A DNA stretch of 64,000 bases from Bisporella sp. PMI_857. Its lineage: Eukaryota > Ascomycota > Leotiomycetes > Helotiales > Helotiaceae. A program made the position numbers and the translations under genes. Position 1 is the first letter of the stretch, and every line of letters starts with the position of its first letter. The stretch covers positions 620,001 to 684,000 of the forward strand of contig JAJSPD010000024.1 of assembly GCA_021307315.1 (NCBI GenBank). Reading direction: 5' to 3'. Below the pieces are notes generated by a model. That model had not been told where the DNA came from and searched no databases. It saw only the letters and a list, made by a program, of their open reading frames with translations. This document shows positions 51,327-61,813 of this stretch, piece by piece.

Positions 51327-51573
51327 GATATGGATATGTTTTGTAGTACAGGCGTTGGGATATCCATTGGAAACACAGATTATGATTACACTGGAAGGTT
51401 CTCCAGCAGGTTATGTCGTTATGTGTCAAGTGGTGGTTTCGTCGCTGTTCAACACCAATAATTGCAGTTGATAGACGAACAGAATATTTACCCCTGTAGT
51501 TGATTGACTTGGTATTGGTTTCCGCAGCCAAGCCCTAGCTAAGGTCTACATATTTTGCAAGCCATGGCCTGCC

Positions 51574-53755
51574 TTAGATTGGCACACCCCCTTCATCACT
51601 TGGGGTGGCGGGAGATGACGGATTCAGGTCACACACTCCTGTATCAGCGCTATTGACTCGAAGCTTGTTCACATACAGATCCCAGAAGGGACTGTTAATA
51701 TTGGGGAGCCATTGTCTCAGCTTTTTGGTACCGACCTGTGACTTCTTCTGAGGCGACTTCGTTGGCCTTGTTGATTTTGGTGATGTTGTATTTAGCGTAT
51801 TTGTGATTGGTGATAATGTAGAGTCGTCATCAAGAGCATCACCTAGGTCCGCGAGCATTTCATACGGATTATAGGTTCTGCAAACACTAGTAAGTAAACG
51901 CCAAATGTCTTTCGCTCCTCGGGGTATTAGAGGGGAAAACGCACGATGATTTCGATCGCATTATATTGATCTTTGGAGGTTCCTTCTGTGGTAGTGGTGT
52001 TGATGGTAATTTCTTTTGAGGTGATGAAGCTGATGATGCAGGCGAGTTCGGAGGGGAATTGTAATGTAGATGCACGGAATTCAGCTGATCGCTGTGCCAC
52101 CCAGCTGGCAAGTTATCATCCATTTTACCATCCCACATATCAATCAAGTCCTCCTCATGGAACTCTTCGTCAGAATCACTGTCCTCTGCATCACTGAGCT
52201 TAGCCAATGATCAAAGGCACAGTGTTGCGCATTGGTATATAGTTAGCAGAATATGTTCTGAACAGACTTACCGATGTTGAGAGCCTTTTTACGAGCGTCA
52301 TATAGCTGCATAGACATTTTGAGGAACAGCTCTGCGGTAATCCAACTGTCAAATCCTGCCTCATGTTCTTTCTCTACTCCAGCATAATTCAAATGCTCTT
52401 CATCAAGAACTATCATCGGTCCGTTGACTTTTTGCAATGGCCGTAGAAGATCCATCAACTTTCCTTGAGAAGACATGGAGTCATGGTTAGCTGTTGCGAT
52501 GTACTTCGTATCCATAACGACAGGAAATACTTCATGTATGACCTTCTGAAATTCTGTGACAGTAGGAGGTAGAGCGCCAATAAAAGTTGAGTATAGAAAA
52601 CCGAGATCTGCAAATAGGTTGTGGCCAACGATGATGTGTTTCTTTTTCTTAAGTCTGGTCTTCAATGAGTCAAATAGCTCATCGACTGCAGCCTTTTGGC
52701 GCCTAGGATCCTCGCTGTGGTTGTCATAGAACCAGTCTACTGGAATTCCATCAAGGTTTCCATTTATTAATGCCTCAATGACCCATCTAAGACCAATTTG
52801 TCTAGAAATCTTTCTGCGGAATTTCTCCTGATCTCTTGTCTCTTCCTCAGCTTCCTGTGCAGCAATAATAGGTCTGACTTGCATCCATGCACCTTTATCT
52901 TTGCTATGTGCTTTGAAGGTTGGAAATTCATTAGCAAGAAGTTGATGAACGAGCCTACGCTGAAGCCCATTGAGGTCGAATTCCGGTCCATCTGGATGGC
53001 TAATATTGATATAAGAATTAGGTTTCGCATCCTTTGCCCAAGCGGTTATTGTGTCCCGAAGTTTCTCATAGAAAACATACCCTGGATCACGGAGGGCGAA
53101 CTCGATGTCGCGTCGTTTCTCGTTCCGACCTGGAGCTTTGGATTGTCTCAATCCGGCTTCCTCAACTCGTGATAGATATGTCACGCCACAAGAGAAGACC
53201 TTACCAAAGTCGAACCTCTCGAGAGCAAGAAATTTGCAGGCTTCGCCTGAGAATTTCATTTGCCGATCCATATCAAACATTGGATGCTTTGGATCCACTT
53301 CCAGAGGCGAGAGGTTAAAGTTGTATGGACGAGCAAGATAGAACCCTAGGAAGGAATGGTCAGTATCAGGCTGTAGAGTAAAGAATATGGCTGACTTACT
53401 TTTTTCTCGAACTTCCTCGACGCAACAGATACCGACTTGTAGGACCTGGTATGACTCTGTCGCCTCTCTCATTCCCTTGTAATGCTCCTCTAGAGTGGGC
53501 TTTGGCCCATTGCGAGCAGCGTTTTGCTGTTCCTTGGTGCGTCTGTTGATACCACTCATCTCGAGATCAAAGGATATGAAGGATGCATTGCAAATGCTTG
53601 CAAGAATTCCAAGTAGCCTCGTCTTGAACCTGCTACGGTTAGTATTACTTGAACTGGATATAAGCTGGGCGAGGAACTATGTTGTCAATTGGGCTGCACT
53701 GTGATGAAATGTAAGTTCTTGGATATGGTACATACTCATATTGATCGACCTCCAT
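51574..53755 (-). CDS. PARN-like poly(A)-specific ribonuclease (CAF1 family)
   Basis: About 630 aa from five exons (53755-53736, 53629-53400, 53345 to about 52272/52264, about 52198-51945, 51877-51574). The CAF1/DEDD domain starts MEVDQYE and has FISFDLEMSGI (catalytic Asp, Glu), HNLFADLGFLY (Asp), VMDTKYIA and the HEAGFDSWITAELFLKM end. It is interrupted by an R3H-type insert (NISHPDGPEFDLNG, LVHQLLANEFP), which marks PARN rather than Pop2/Caf1. The protein shortens mRNA or snoRNA poly(A) tails. An acidic, Ser/Pro-rich tail follows, then a conserved C-terminal block (FWDLYVNKLRVN). The exon 3-4 joint is unresolved: the strong GTAAGT donor at 52271 breaks the frame and a weaker donor nearby must be used. 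Confidence 0.88.
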
Positions 53756-54482
53756 CTTCAATATCAGAATAAACCAGACTGTCTAGCTTCGTTAATATGA
53801 AGTAGGTGAGCCAGGTTGATGACAACAGATCGACTTGGAGATATCGTGCTCAAGTCTAGGGTTCCAGAAAGACTCGTGATAGAAATAACAAACTCGAAGC
53901 GAGCCCGTATTCACCCAATATCACAATTGTAATTGCTATTTGTGCACATTATCAAGAAAGATTCACTAAACAGGGTCTCTAGATATGGCCGACAAATGCT
54001 CCATGTATGCTTCATAAAAGAGAGAAAATGCTAGAAATACAAGAGAATCAGAGAAGTTTGCACATCGTGATTTCCAGTGAATCTAATCAAGCTTCTTTGT
54101 CTTTTTTTTGGCTCAAATAGACACAGTACTTTTTGGCAAGCAAGCCGATATGTAATTGTTTTATAGTGCTAATTGTCCAAGTACAAAGTATCTAATTTCT
54201 CAGCCTTGTGCCTGCCCTTGTGATTATGAGATCTGCTGCTTTAATCTCGTCTTTATCGACAAGAAAAGGCTTAAGGCAGCAATGACCATGCTCACGGGAT
54301 GGAAAGCCTCGGCTCTCAACTTTCACATTTCCCGGAGCATTTTCAGAAGCAATGCCAATGCTAATCCCATACCATGTCTTGACAGCAAAGTGACCATTTC
54401 TCCTTACATTCCACGCTTCCAGATGTGATACGATTAAATCACATTGTACCAGAACGTTCGTCGCGATCGAAGTTATCTAACA
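53756..54482. other. Divergent promoter region
   Basis: This lies between the PARN-like gene (-) and the Pex26-like gene (+). The frames at 54156-54428 are unsupported. Confidence 0.55.
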
Positions 54483-55892
54483 ATGGCTCCATCAGCTACA
54501 ATGGCTACTACTCTCGTACCTACCCAAGAAACACTCACATCTTCACAGCTTCTCTCGTCCTCAATATCCTCCTTATCGACCTCGTCCTCGCGCCATACCT
54601 CTTCACAAATATCCAAAATCTATCGTCAGTCTTCTACCTTGTTTCTCACGCGTCGATTACCAGAATCTTTGTCTACAATCCTCCCGGTAATAAGCCCTCC
54701 CAGCGATGATGATACGGTGACCGATGCGAGCGGGGAGTCAGCACCGGTTGCAAAAGCATCGCGAACAACTAGGGTCAAGGTTTGGAGCTTGTATCTTACC
54801 ATACTGAACGCGATTCTGGAGCTGGATCCGGAGGAAGGTAAACATGCATTTGGGAGCACGGAATTCAGAGGTCTGGTCAGCAAGGTGCGGGACGGAGACA
54901 TCTGGGAGGAAGTGGTGAGGAACGGCTACAGAGGCAATGAAGGCGATGTAGATTCGGATGTTGTGATAAATCTGTACGTGTTCTACCATCGCGCAACGAG
55001 GAATACTACTAACATATAAGCTAGAGCTACACTCCTACTAGCACATGCTCGCAATCAGAAGATCAACCAACAACGGCTAGAAAACTACCTCGCAGCTACA
55101 TCCTCGCCCAATTTAGACGTCAACTCTCGATTACAAGACTATCGTAACGGTGCTCGGTCACCAACGAAACATTCTGGAACCGATACCCCTCGGGATCTTA
55201 ATGCGCGGGTCAAGATTCTTGAATTATACACTTTACACGTACTTTTACGGAATAATGAATGGGATTATGCTCGAGATTTTATCACCATTTCTGAAATCTT
55301 AGACGAAGAACGGCGTGAGGCATTCCTGCAAGCCTTGCAAAGCCTACAAGATGAGCGAGACGAGGAAAGAAGAAGAGAAAGAGAAGAGAGGCGGTATGAA
55401 GAGGAGCTTCGAGAAAAGGAGCGGAGAGCACGACAAGAAGAGGAACGAGCACGAGAGAGGGCGCGAGTACGTCAAGAGGAAGAAGACTATGGCGTGGAGG
55501 ACACACCTCCACCATCTGCGAATGGAAACGGATCGCAGAAAGCTCGCAGTGCGAATGGCTCAGTGAAAGGAGGATCATCCGCTCGAAGCAAGACAATAAA
55601 ATCACCTGAAGTGCGAGCTTCAAAATCACCAGCTAAGGCCGTTGCACCTCCTCCTTCGCTCGTACAACGGGCTTCCAATGTCATTCTCAATCTGCGGACA
55701 CTACTTGAAAATATGGCTGTCAACTCCAGTAGGAACCCATTACTGCTTCTTCAGCTGATGACCTGCATCATTGGAATTCTGCTGGTTATCGGGAAGCGAA
55801 GTGTCAGGGAGAGAGTGAAAAAGTTAGTAACTCAAGGGTTCGCAAAAGTGAAACAAACGGCTGGTATGGGGGTTAAAGTTAGCTATATCTAA
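54483..55892 (+). CDS. Pex26-like tail-anchored peroxisomal protein
   Basis: The protein is 452 aa from two exons (54483-54973, 55025-55892). The start [13 protein letters not shown] leads into a Ser-rich region and [20 protein letters not shown], then helices ([40 protein letters not shown]). A long highly charged Glu/Arg coiled coil spans roughly residues 270-330, then a basic linker, then one C-terminal transmembrane helix ([18 protein letters not shown]) with a short basic tail. Tail-anchored organisation and the N-terminal helices match fungal peroxin 26, the membrane anchor for the Pex1-Pex6 ATPases that recycle the Pex5 receptor. The match is from recall, so an unrelated tail-anchored protein is possible. 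An in-frame ATG at 54444 would add 13 residues. Confidence 0.7.
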
Positions 55893-56226
55893 AATATATA
55901 ATTTGCAACCTGTATATTACTTTTATGGTTTGGAGCCCATAGCATGGCCCTGGAGTTTATGATGGATGATATGGGATCACGGACCGGATATATAATATAT
56001 TATGAACGCTTTGCGCACTTCTCATTGGCGTGCTGGAAATTGTGTTCCTTCAGTCAAAGACATTTTCAAATACATTCCGCAGGCACGTAGTTGGGACTTT
56101 TATGAATTCGCTATCTGTCATGTTCTCATTTACTCCGGACTCCAAAATATGCGGTCTTGATCCTAAACGTACAATGCAATTTCCCTAGGCTATCATCAGG
56201 AAAAGAAAACCCTGAGGTTCTGCGCC
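55893..56226. other. 3' flanks of converging genes
   Basis: No gene; terminator regions of the two neighbours. Confidence 0.6.
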
Positions 56227-57691
56227 TCAAAGGTATTTCTTATAAGGCCCATTTGCCTTCCTCCGCTTATACCACACATAGGCACCTACGAGTAATGCCT
56301 GGCTTCCAAACACCACCAGCAAGAAGCCGGCAATACCTGTCTTGTGCTCGGCAATCCCACCAAGGACATTCACGTGATTCTCTCTCACGTCGTTTCTCAG
56401 ACCTGCTACGTGTCTATCCAGCGCATTGTGCAGGTCTGCTTTCGTTTGACGCACATCAGCCTGTATGCTATCAAGTTTCTTCTCAAACGTGGTCATGTAG
56501 TCGAGCTTCGAAATGCTTTGTTCGAGACGTGTCAGAGCCGCTTGTACGCCATCCTGTGCATGCGTGGTAAACGACCTTGAGGACTGGATCTCGTTGGCAA
56601 GCGCGTTGATATGCTTCATCATTGCCTGCAGTCGATTGTGCAGATCTGCAAACTGTGCATCCGAGTTCTTGAACTGAGACGCGGGTGCATCTGGCGGGTC
56701 ATCAAAAGAGTATGTAGGGATATCACCATCCTTCGCGTGGTTGCGTGCCCCTTTACTATTGCCCCCTTGCTGTTTCAACGGCTTTACATTCTCAAACTCC
56801 TGGTGATGAGCACCAGTGTACTCTCCCCAACCTGCATGCGGATCTGCGTGCGGGTCTACGATATCGGGAGTATGTGATTCGGTGGTCACGACGAACTTGA
56901 AAACTTCGAAAGAATCAGCATTTTCAGTGCTCGCTGCGGTGAGACCAAAGTTGTAGCCGATGGGCAGCTTGATCTTGGTGGAATCGAAGCAGAGCTTCCC
57001 ATCTACTTCGACACTGAATTTGTCGGCGCTCTGCTTGATGGCGACGCGCGAGGGCCGCCCGAGATTGCGGTAGGAGTATTCGCAGTGCCCGAAGGCGAGG
57101 GAGTCAACGCTGTGGTGTGCTTTGTATTCTGTACTCCCGTCGTTGAGAAATCCGCGGATGAATCCGCCCTATATATCTTGAGCTGGTGTTTCTTACTTAG
57201 GGGGGCAGTGAGTAGCTTACTGATCCGGCATACTGGTCAATCACTAGTGCGAGACCATCAAATTTGCCAACCGTGTATATGCTTGATGTGCCAATTTGCT
57301 CTCTTCCTTGCGCAGTGTACCATATTTGTAGATTACCACCTCCTCTCTCTGGGCCACTTGCCCTAAAGTCGATATCTGCCGTCCATTGACTGTACAATAA
57401 AGGCTTCTCGGCCCATGCTGCCCCTCTCTGCTGGCCAGGAGCAGGTGGCGTCAGTACTAATTTATTCGACAGGATTTCTGGAGGCCAATCACTTCCAAGC
57501 AAGTGCCAATGAGGTACTGCTTTCAGGTTTGGTGATATCCTGAATGCGTTAGCGATCGGCTGCCCAATTATTCTATGTATTACTTACTTCCCAGATTGAC
57601 CAAAACTCAGCTCACTGTTCAGATATGAAGCTTGCGCATATGCAAGCAAGGCTGTAGAGACAAGGCCAACGGGCGCTTTGAAAAAAACCAT
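56227..57691 (-). CDS. L-type cargo lectin of the ERGIC-53/Emp47 family
   Basis: The protein is 454 aa from three exons (57691-57588, 57539-57221, 57168-56227). A signal peptide (MVFFKAPVGLVSTALLAYAQ) precedes the legume-lectin-like luminal domain (about 30-250), with PHWHLLGSDWPP, NLQIWYTAQG, FDGLALVIDQYAGS, FIRGFLNDG and CEYSYRNLGRPSRVAI. A luminal coiled coil (about 310-400) follows, then one transmembrane helix (GIAGFLLVVFGSQALLVGAY) and a short tail ending KKYL. That ending fits the KKXX dilysine signal for COPI retrieval. Such lectins ferry glycoproteins from ER to Golgi. This pairs functionally with the ALG8 gene next door, which builds the N-glycan precursor. Confidence 0.93.
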
Positions 57692-57787
57692 TGTCGTGAA
57701 AGAGCTTTAGCAAAGCTTCAATCTGACCTTTAATGATATGTAGCTACGCAAATCATAAGAATTGGTGTTGTGAAACTCGACAGATTT

Positions 57788-58000
57788 TTATTTCGTGTCC
57801 CGTTTCTTGAGGACAGCTTGCAGCGTCGTCTTAAGCAGGTCTGTCAGGCAATATAAACCGATAGCGGCAAACACCAGATTGCGAATTGGTTTTCCAAGTC
57901 TGATAATTGATGGGCCAAATTCGATCACAAACTTGTGGTTTACAGAATGATTAACAGAATGCTTGACCACTAATTCTGTAGGAAGAAATGCGGCGTCCAT
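57788..58000 (-). CDS. Small putative membrane protein, 70 aa
   Basis: An intronless 70-codon ORF starts ATG at 58000 and has one likely transmembrane helix (residues about 42-58, NLVFAAIGLYCLTDLL) with a basic C-terminus ending KKRDTK. A short tandem repeat, HSVNHSVNH, lies near residues 14-22. I do not recognise it. Its start codon is 150 bases from the ALG8 start on the opposite strand, so both would share a promoter. A chance ORF is possible, but the clean TM helix and Lys/Arg-rich tail favour a gene. Confidence 0.5.
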   Translation of the reverse strand: MDAAFLPTELVVKHSVNHSVNHKFVIEFGPSIIRLGKPIRNLVFAAIGLYCLTDLLKTTLQAVLKKRDTK

Positions 58001-58149
58001 TATTATATCTACATGAAGCTGTACATGTGCTGAGGCAAGTCAGAACCCCTGCCTCAGCGTTGCCAAGCTTCAGCTGTGGCCCGTTATTTTTATCCACACC
58101 ATCACCAGCCTCATCCCTCTGAACACTCCGCCCAGTTGGAGATGTCTCA

Positions 58150-59803
58150 ATGGCGGACCTGTATCCATCGATAGCACAGTGTGCGGTTGTAGCCACCGCG
58201 TTTAAAGTGCTACTCTTCCCTGCTTAGTGAGTTTGTTAAGCTGTATCTGCTAAGCAGAAGCTAATCAAAAATTGTAGCAAATCAACGGATTTTGAAGTGC
58301 ATAGGAATTGGCTAGCGATCACGAACAGCTTGCCGCTAAAAGAATGGTACTACGAGAAGACTTCAGAATGGACACTCGACTATCCCCCTTTCTTCGCATA
58401 CTTCGAGTGGACGCTGTCTCAGTTGGCAAAGCTGGTAGACCCTGTTATGCTGAGGGTGTATAACTTGGAATATGATAGCTGGCAAACAATCTATTTCCAA
58501 AGAACAACTGTCATTGCCTCCGAGTTTGTCCTGCTTTATGCCCTGCATCTGTAAGAATCAAGTCGTATATGGAATAATTTTCCCTAACGTTCTCCAGCTT
58601 CATCAAGTCCTCCCCGCTAGCTTTGAAGCGCCCTTCCCACGCCGCCGCACTGTCAATATTCCTTTCACCAGGACTTTTAATCATTGACCATGTTCATTTC
58701 CAATACAACGGATTTTTGTATGGGCTTTTGATATTGTCTTTAGTTCTGGCAAGGAAGAAGTCAACAGTTTTAATTAGTGGATTGCTATTCGCAGCCCTCC
58801 TATGCCTGAAGCACATCTACCTGTACCTTGCGCCAGCATATTTCGTGTTCTTGCTGCGGTCCTATTGCTTAGGCCCCAAGTCTATATTCCACATAAAATT
58901 TGGAAATGCCATTAAGCTAGGGACAGGAATAATCGCGATTTTTGGCGCCGCATTTGGGCCATTTGCATATTGGCAGCAGATACCTCAATTACTGAGCCGG
59001 CTTTTTCCTTTTTCTAGGGGTCTTTGCCATGCCTACTGGGCGCCGAATGTGTGGGCGATTTACTCCTTCACGGATCGAGTAATGATCTATGGTTGGTAGC
59101 CTCAGCCCTGAGGTACATATGCAAGGCTGACAAAATCTTAGTCGCTCCGCGTCTTGGTCTCACAGTTAATCATGATGCTGTAAACAGCGTCACACGAGGT
59201 CTAGTAGGCGATACAGCTTTTGCTGTACTTCCTGAGATTACACCTAGGACTACGTTTGTCTTGACTCTATTGTTCCAGGTTATTCCGCTCGTAAAGCTTT
59301 TTTTTGATCCGACATGGGATACTTTCATCGGAGCAGTGACTCTGTGCGGCTATGCATCTTTTCTCTTCGGTTGGCACGTTCACGAGAAAGCCATTCTTCT
59401 GGTAATCATTCCCTTCAGTCTTATCGCACTTAAAGACCGTCGGTATCTTGGCGTCTTCCGCCCTCTCGCAGTCGCAGGTCATGTTTCCCTCTTCCCATTA
59501 TTATTCACAGCAGCCGAGTTTCCCATCAAGACCGTGTACACCATCTTCTGGCTCGTTCTATTCCTTCTAGCTTTCGACCGACTCGCACCAGCCTCAAACC
59601 GTAGCAGGATTTTCCTGCTGGATAGATTCAGCTTGCTCTACATTGCGATCAGCATACCATTGATCCTATATACGTCACTGCTGCACGGGATTTTGTTTGG
59701 CAAAACCTTAGAGTTTTTGCCTTTGATGTTTACGAGCTCGTACTCTGCCGTTGGGGTAGTCGGAAGCTGGCTAGGGTTCTTGGTCGTTTATTTCACGAGT
59801 TAG
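58150..59803 (+). CDS. ALG8: ALG8 dolichyl-P-glucose alpha-1,3-glucosyltransferase
   Basis: The protein is 501 aa from four exons (58150-58226, 58278-58550, 58598-59091, 59142-59803). It adds the second glucose to the dolichol-linked N-glycan precursor in the ER lumen. The first luminal loop has [18 protein letters not shown] and [25 protein letters not shown] separates ALG8 from ALG6. [19 protein letters not shown] and [20 protein letters not shown] are conserved, and [18 protein letters not shown] is family-typical. About ten hydrophobic spans follow. The last intron has an unusual GTTGGT donor (59092), accepted because the frame continues into VAPRLGL. Confidence 0.95.
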
Positions 59804-60158
59804 ATTTGAAAACGATACCCTTTCCTCAAGATATTGTTGATAGAACAGTCGCTAGAAGGCTAGACTCTTGTCGAGATTAGTCGCCCAGGAATGTACAAAA
59901 TTTTCTTTGCCGTACTTTAAAAATTGGTCATTGGATGTGCCACACCGCAACACCGCAGCCACTGGAAAGACCATTATCTACTGAGTTTTAAGGCTTGTTT
60001 AGGCTTAAATAACTAAAATCCGCATGACTCAAAGTCATAAATAAAGTGCGTCATTTCTTTCATGTCCATACACATCGATATCAACTTCTAAAGCTCTACT
60101 GGACATCACCATATCTTATGTCTACCTGCGACAAGCAAGAGGTCAAGATAACCCCACC
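59804..60158. other. ALG8 3' flank
   Basis: No gene visible. Confidence 0.6.
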
Positions 60159-60569
60159 TCATCTTAGCCTACATCTAGTGATGCTTATTGATTTATAACA
60201 GACCTCCTCTGGCTCAGTCAAATCATCGTGCTTGGCTATATTATCTCTCTTCTCAATCTCCTTAAGATTTCTCTTTTTCGCTTCTCCCCGACGCAATGTG
60301 CGCTCAGCCCTTTTCATTTGCGCCTTCTTCCTCGCTGAAAGCTCTGGTGGCGTATTATAGCCTACCAAGTAACGAGCATTCTTCTCGGGCGAGCTTAGTG
60401 TTTCCCCGGAAGGCTCCCCGGAGCCGCTCTCGCTATCTGAGCCTATATCGGATGGCTTGACGAAGAAACTGATTGTCTTAGGCTGATGAGATCCTTCGGA
60501 TTTGGTTGTGGAAACCATGTTTGCGATTTGTTTAAGTGGAAAATTCGAATTAGCCTGTTTGCTTGTCAT
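60159..60569 (-). CDS. Hypothetical small charged protein, 136 aa
   Basis: An ORF from ATG 60569 to the stop at 60159. It has a Ser/Glu/Gly-rich middle (SDSESGSGEPSGE) and a strongly charged, probably helical C-terminal half (KKAQMKRAERTLRRGEAKKR). A GTCTGT at the end of the EPEE stretch could begin an intron, so the last about 15 residues are uncertain. No family is recognised. Amino-acid usage is compatible with a nuclear or nucleolar protein, but it may be a fortuitous frame. Confidence 0.4.
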   Translation of the reverse strand: MTSKQANSNFPLKQIANMVSTTKSEGSHQPKTISFFVKPSDIGSDSESGSGEPSGETLSSPEKNARYLVGYNTPPELSARKKAQMKRAERTLRRGEAKKRNLKEIEKRDNIAKHDDLTEPEEVCYKSISITRCRLR

Positions 60570-60617
60570 GCCGCCCAATATACTGTGTGCTTGAGTTTCA
60601 AAGTTATGTATGTTCAA

Positions 60618-61145
60618 CTTATAGTTAAGAATGAGGCTATGGGAGATAGATAAGGGTTATGCGAGAAGTTATACACTGGAAGCTAGAATTGTTCTGGAGA
60701 CTTTCGAAGCTGTTCGAGTCTCTCTGCTTTGTTTTTATTTTATTATATATATTAAAAAAAGGTCATTTGACCAAGGACAAAGATCTGTGGATATTACTTT
60801 TTAACCTTACTGCATTTCAGCTTGTGCTTAATCATTTCTAATAGCGATCAGACTTTTGTTCCATAAGATTCACTATCAAGAGCTTATACTCCGACCACGA
60901 CAAAGAACAACACGATAATGGCGGGTTTGCTCTTTCAGTTTTGCACGCCATTGTGGTTGACATAAAGGGCTTCCTCAAGTCTATTGTTCAATGGATATTG
61001 AACAAAATATTTACGGTGATTATATATCTGTCGCAATCGTGAAGGTTATCGTAAATTCTAGCATCTCAATAACTACTACAAAAGCACGACCTTTCATTAT
61101 TAGTCTAATACTGCAATTACACAAAGTAATTCCAACCCCCTCACA
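60618..61145. other. Intergenic, A/T-rich
   Basis: No supported gene. Confidence 0.55.
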
Positions 61146-61523
61146 ATGTCTAACATGTCACAGAGTCAGCGCGATCTACTCGCTCACACAGGGGCTGAGG
61201 TCTTCTTCAATAGTTTCAGAATCGCTCCAGTCCAACAGCAAGCTACCACACAGCAAGTAAGAGAAGTAAAGTCCCGGCCTCAGGATGAAGGTTGCGATCC
61301 AGAGTCATTAGCCCTTTCCGACGAAGAAAGCGAGGGTTTTCTGACTAAAATCGACGAGAAAAAGGGAAGTAACCGCCCCTTTCGCTGTCAGATACTTGTC
61401 CGGGCTGGCCCAAAGACAGGTAAGACATGCAATAGCTATTTTGCAAGCCAGGAGGAGAGGGACAGACATTGGACTGAAGAACACCCCGTGGAGTTTGTAC
61501 TTATCCCAGTTAGCAGCCAATAG
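61146..61523 (+). CDS. Hypothetical 125-aa protein with a CCHH-like finger
   Basis: An intronless ORF from ATG 61146 to 61523. An acidic middle (DPESLALSDEESEG) is followed by FRCQILVRAGPKTGKTCNSY and then ASQEERDRHWTEEHP, giving a Cys-x(15)-Cys-x(12)-His-x(4)-His array that could be a divergent zinc finger; the Cys spacing is long for C2H2. A second ATG nine bases downstream is an alternative start. No family assigned. It ends about 40 bases before the MITE at 61565. The ordered Cys/His set argues for a real protein. Confidence 0.5.
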   Translation: MSNMSQSQRDLLAHTGAEVFFNSFRIAPVQQQATTQQVREVKSRPQDEGCDPESLALSDEESEGFLTKIDEKKGSNRPFRCQILVRAGPKTGKTCNSYFASQEERDRHWTEEHPVEFVLIPVSSQ

Positions 61524-61564
61524 TGCGACACGTCGTTTTGAATTTAAGTAGTCTTCCTAATGTA

Positions 61565-61811
61565 ACGTCCCTCCCTGTGTAGCGAAACACCCTGCGTGCC
61601 GAAACAGACCAATGAAATTGAATAAATTTCGAGCTTAATAGATTGTTATATTAAAAGAAATAGTCTAAAAAATATATTACTAATTTTAAATATGAATACT
61701 TTCTATTGTGGTTGGTTTAAAAGAGATATTACAAAAGAAAAAATCTAAATCCTTGCGATTTTATTGGTCGGTTTCGGCACGCAGGGTGTTTCGCTACGCA
61801 GGGAGGGACGT
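61565..61811. mobile_element. MITE, 247 bp, TA target duplication
   Basis: The ends are 49-bp inverted repeats (61565-61613 and 61763-61811) with two mismatches, starting ACGTCCCTCCCTG and containing GCGAAACACCCTGCGTGCC. TA lies outside each end (61563-61564, 61812-61813). The interior, about 150 bases, is A/T-rich with no coding capacity. It is a non-autonomous element of the Tc1/mariner/pogo type and its TIRs differ from those of the Fot1/pogo element at 21684. Confidence 0.9.
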
Positions 61812-61813
61812 TA

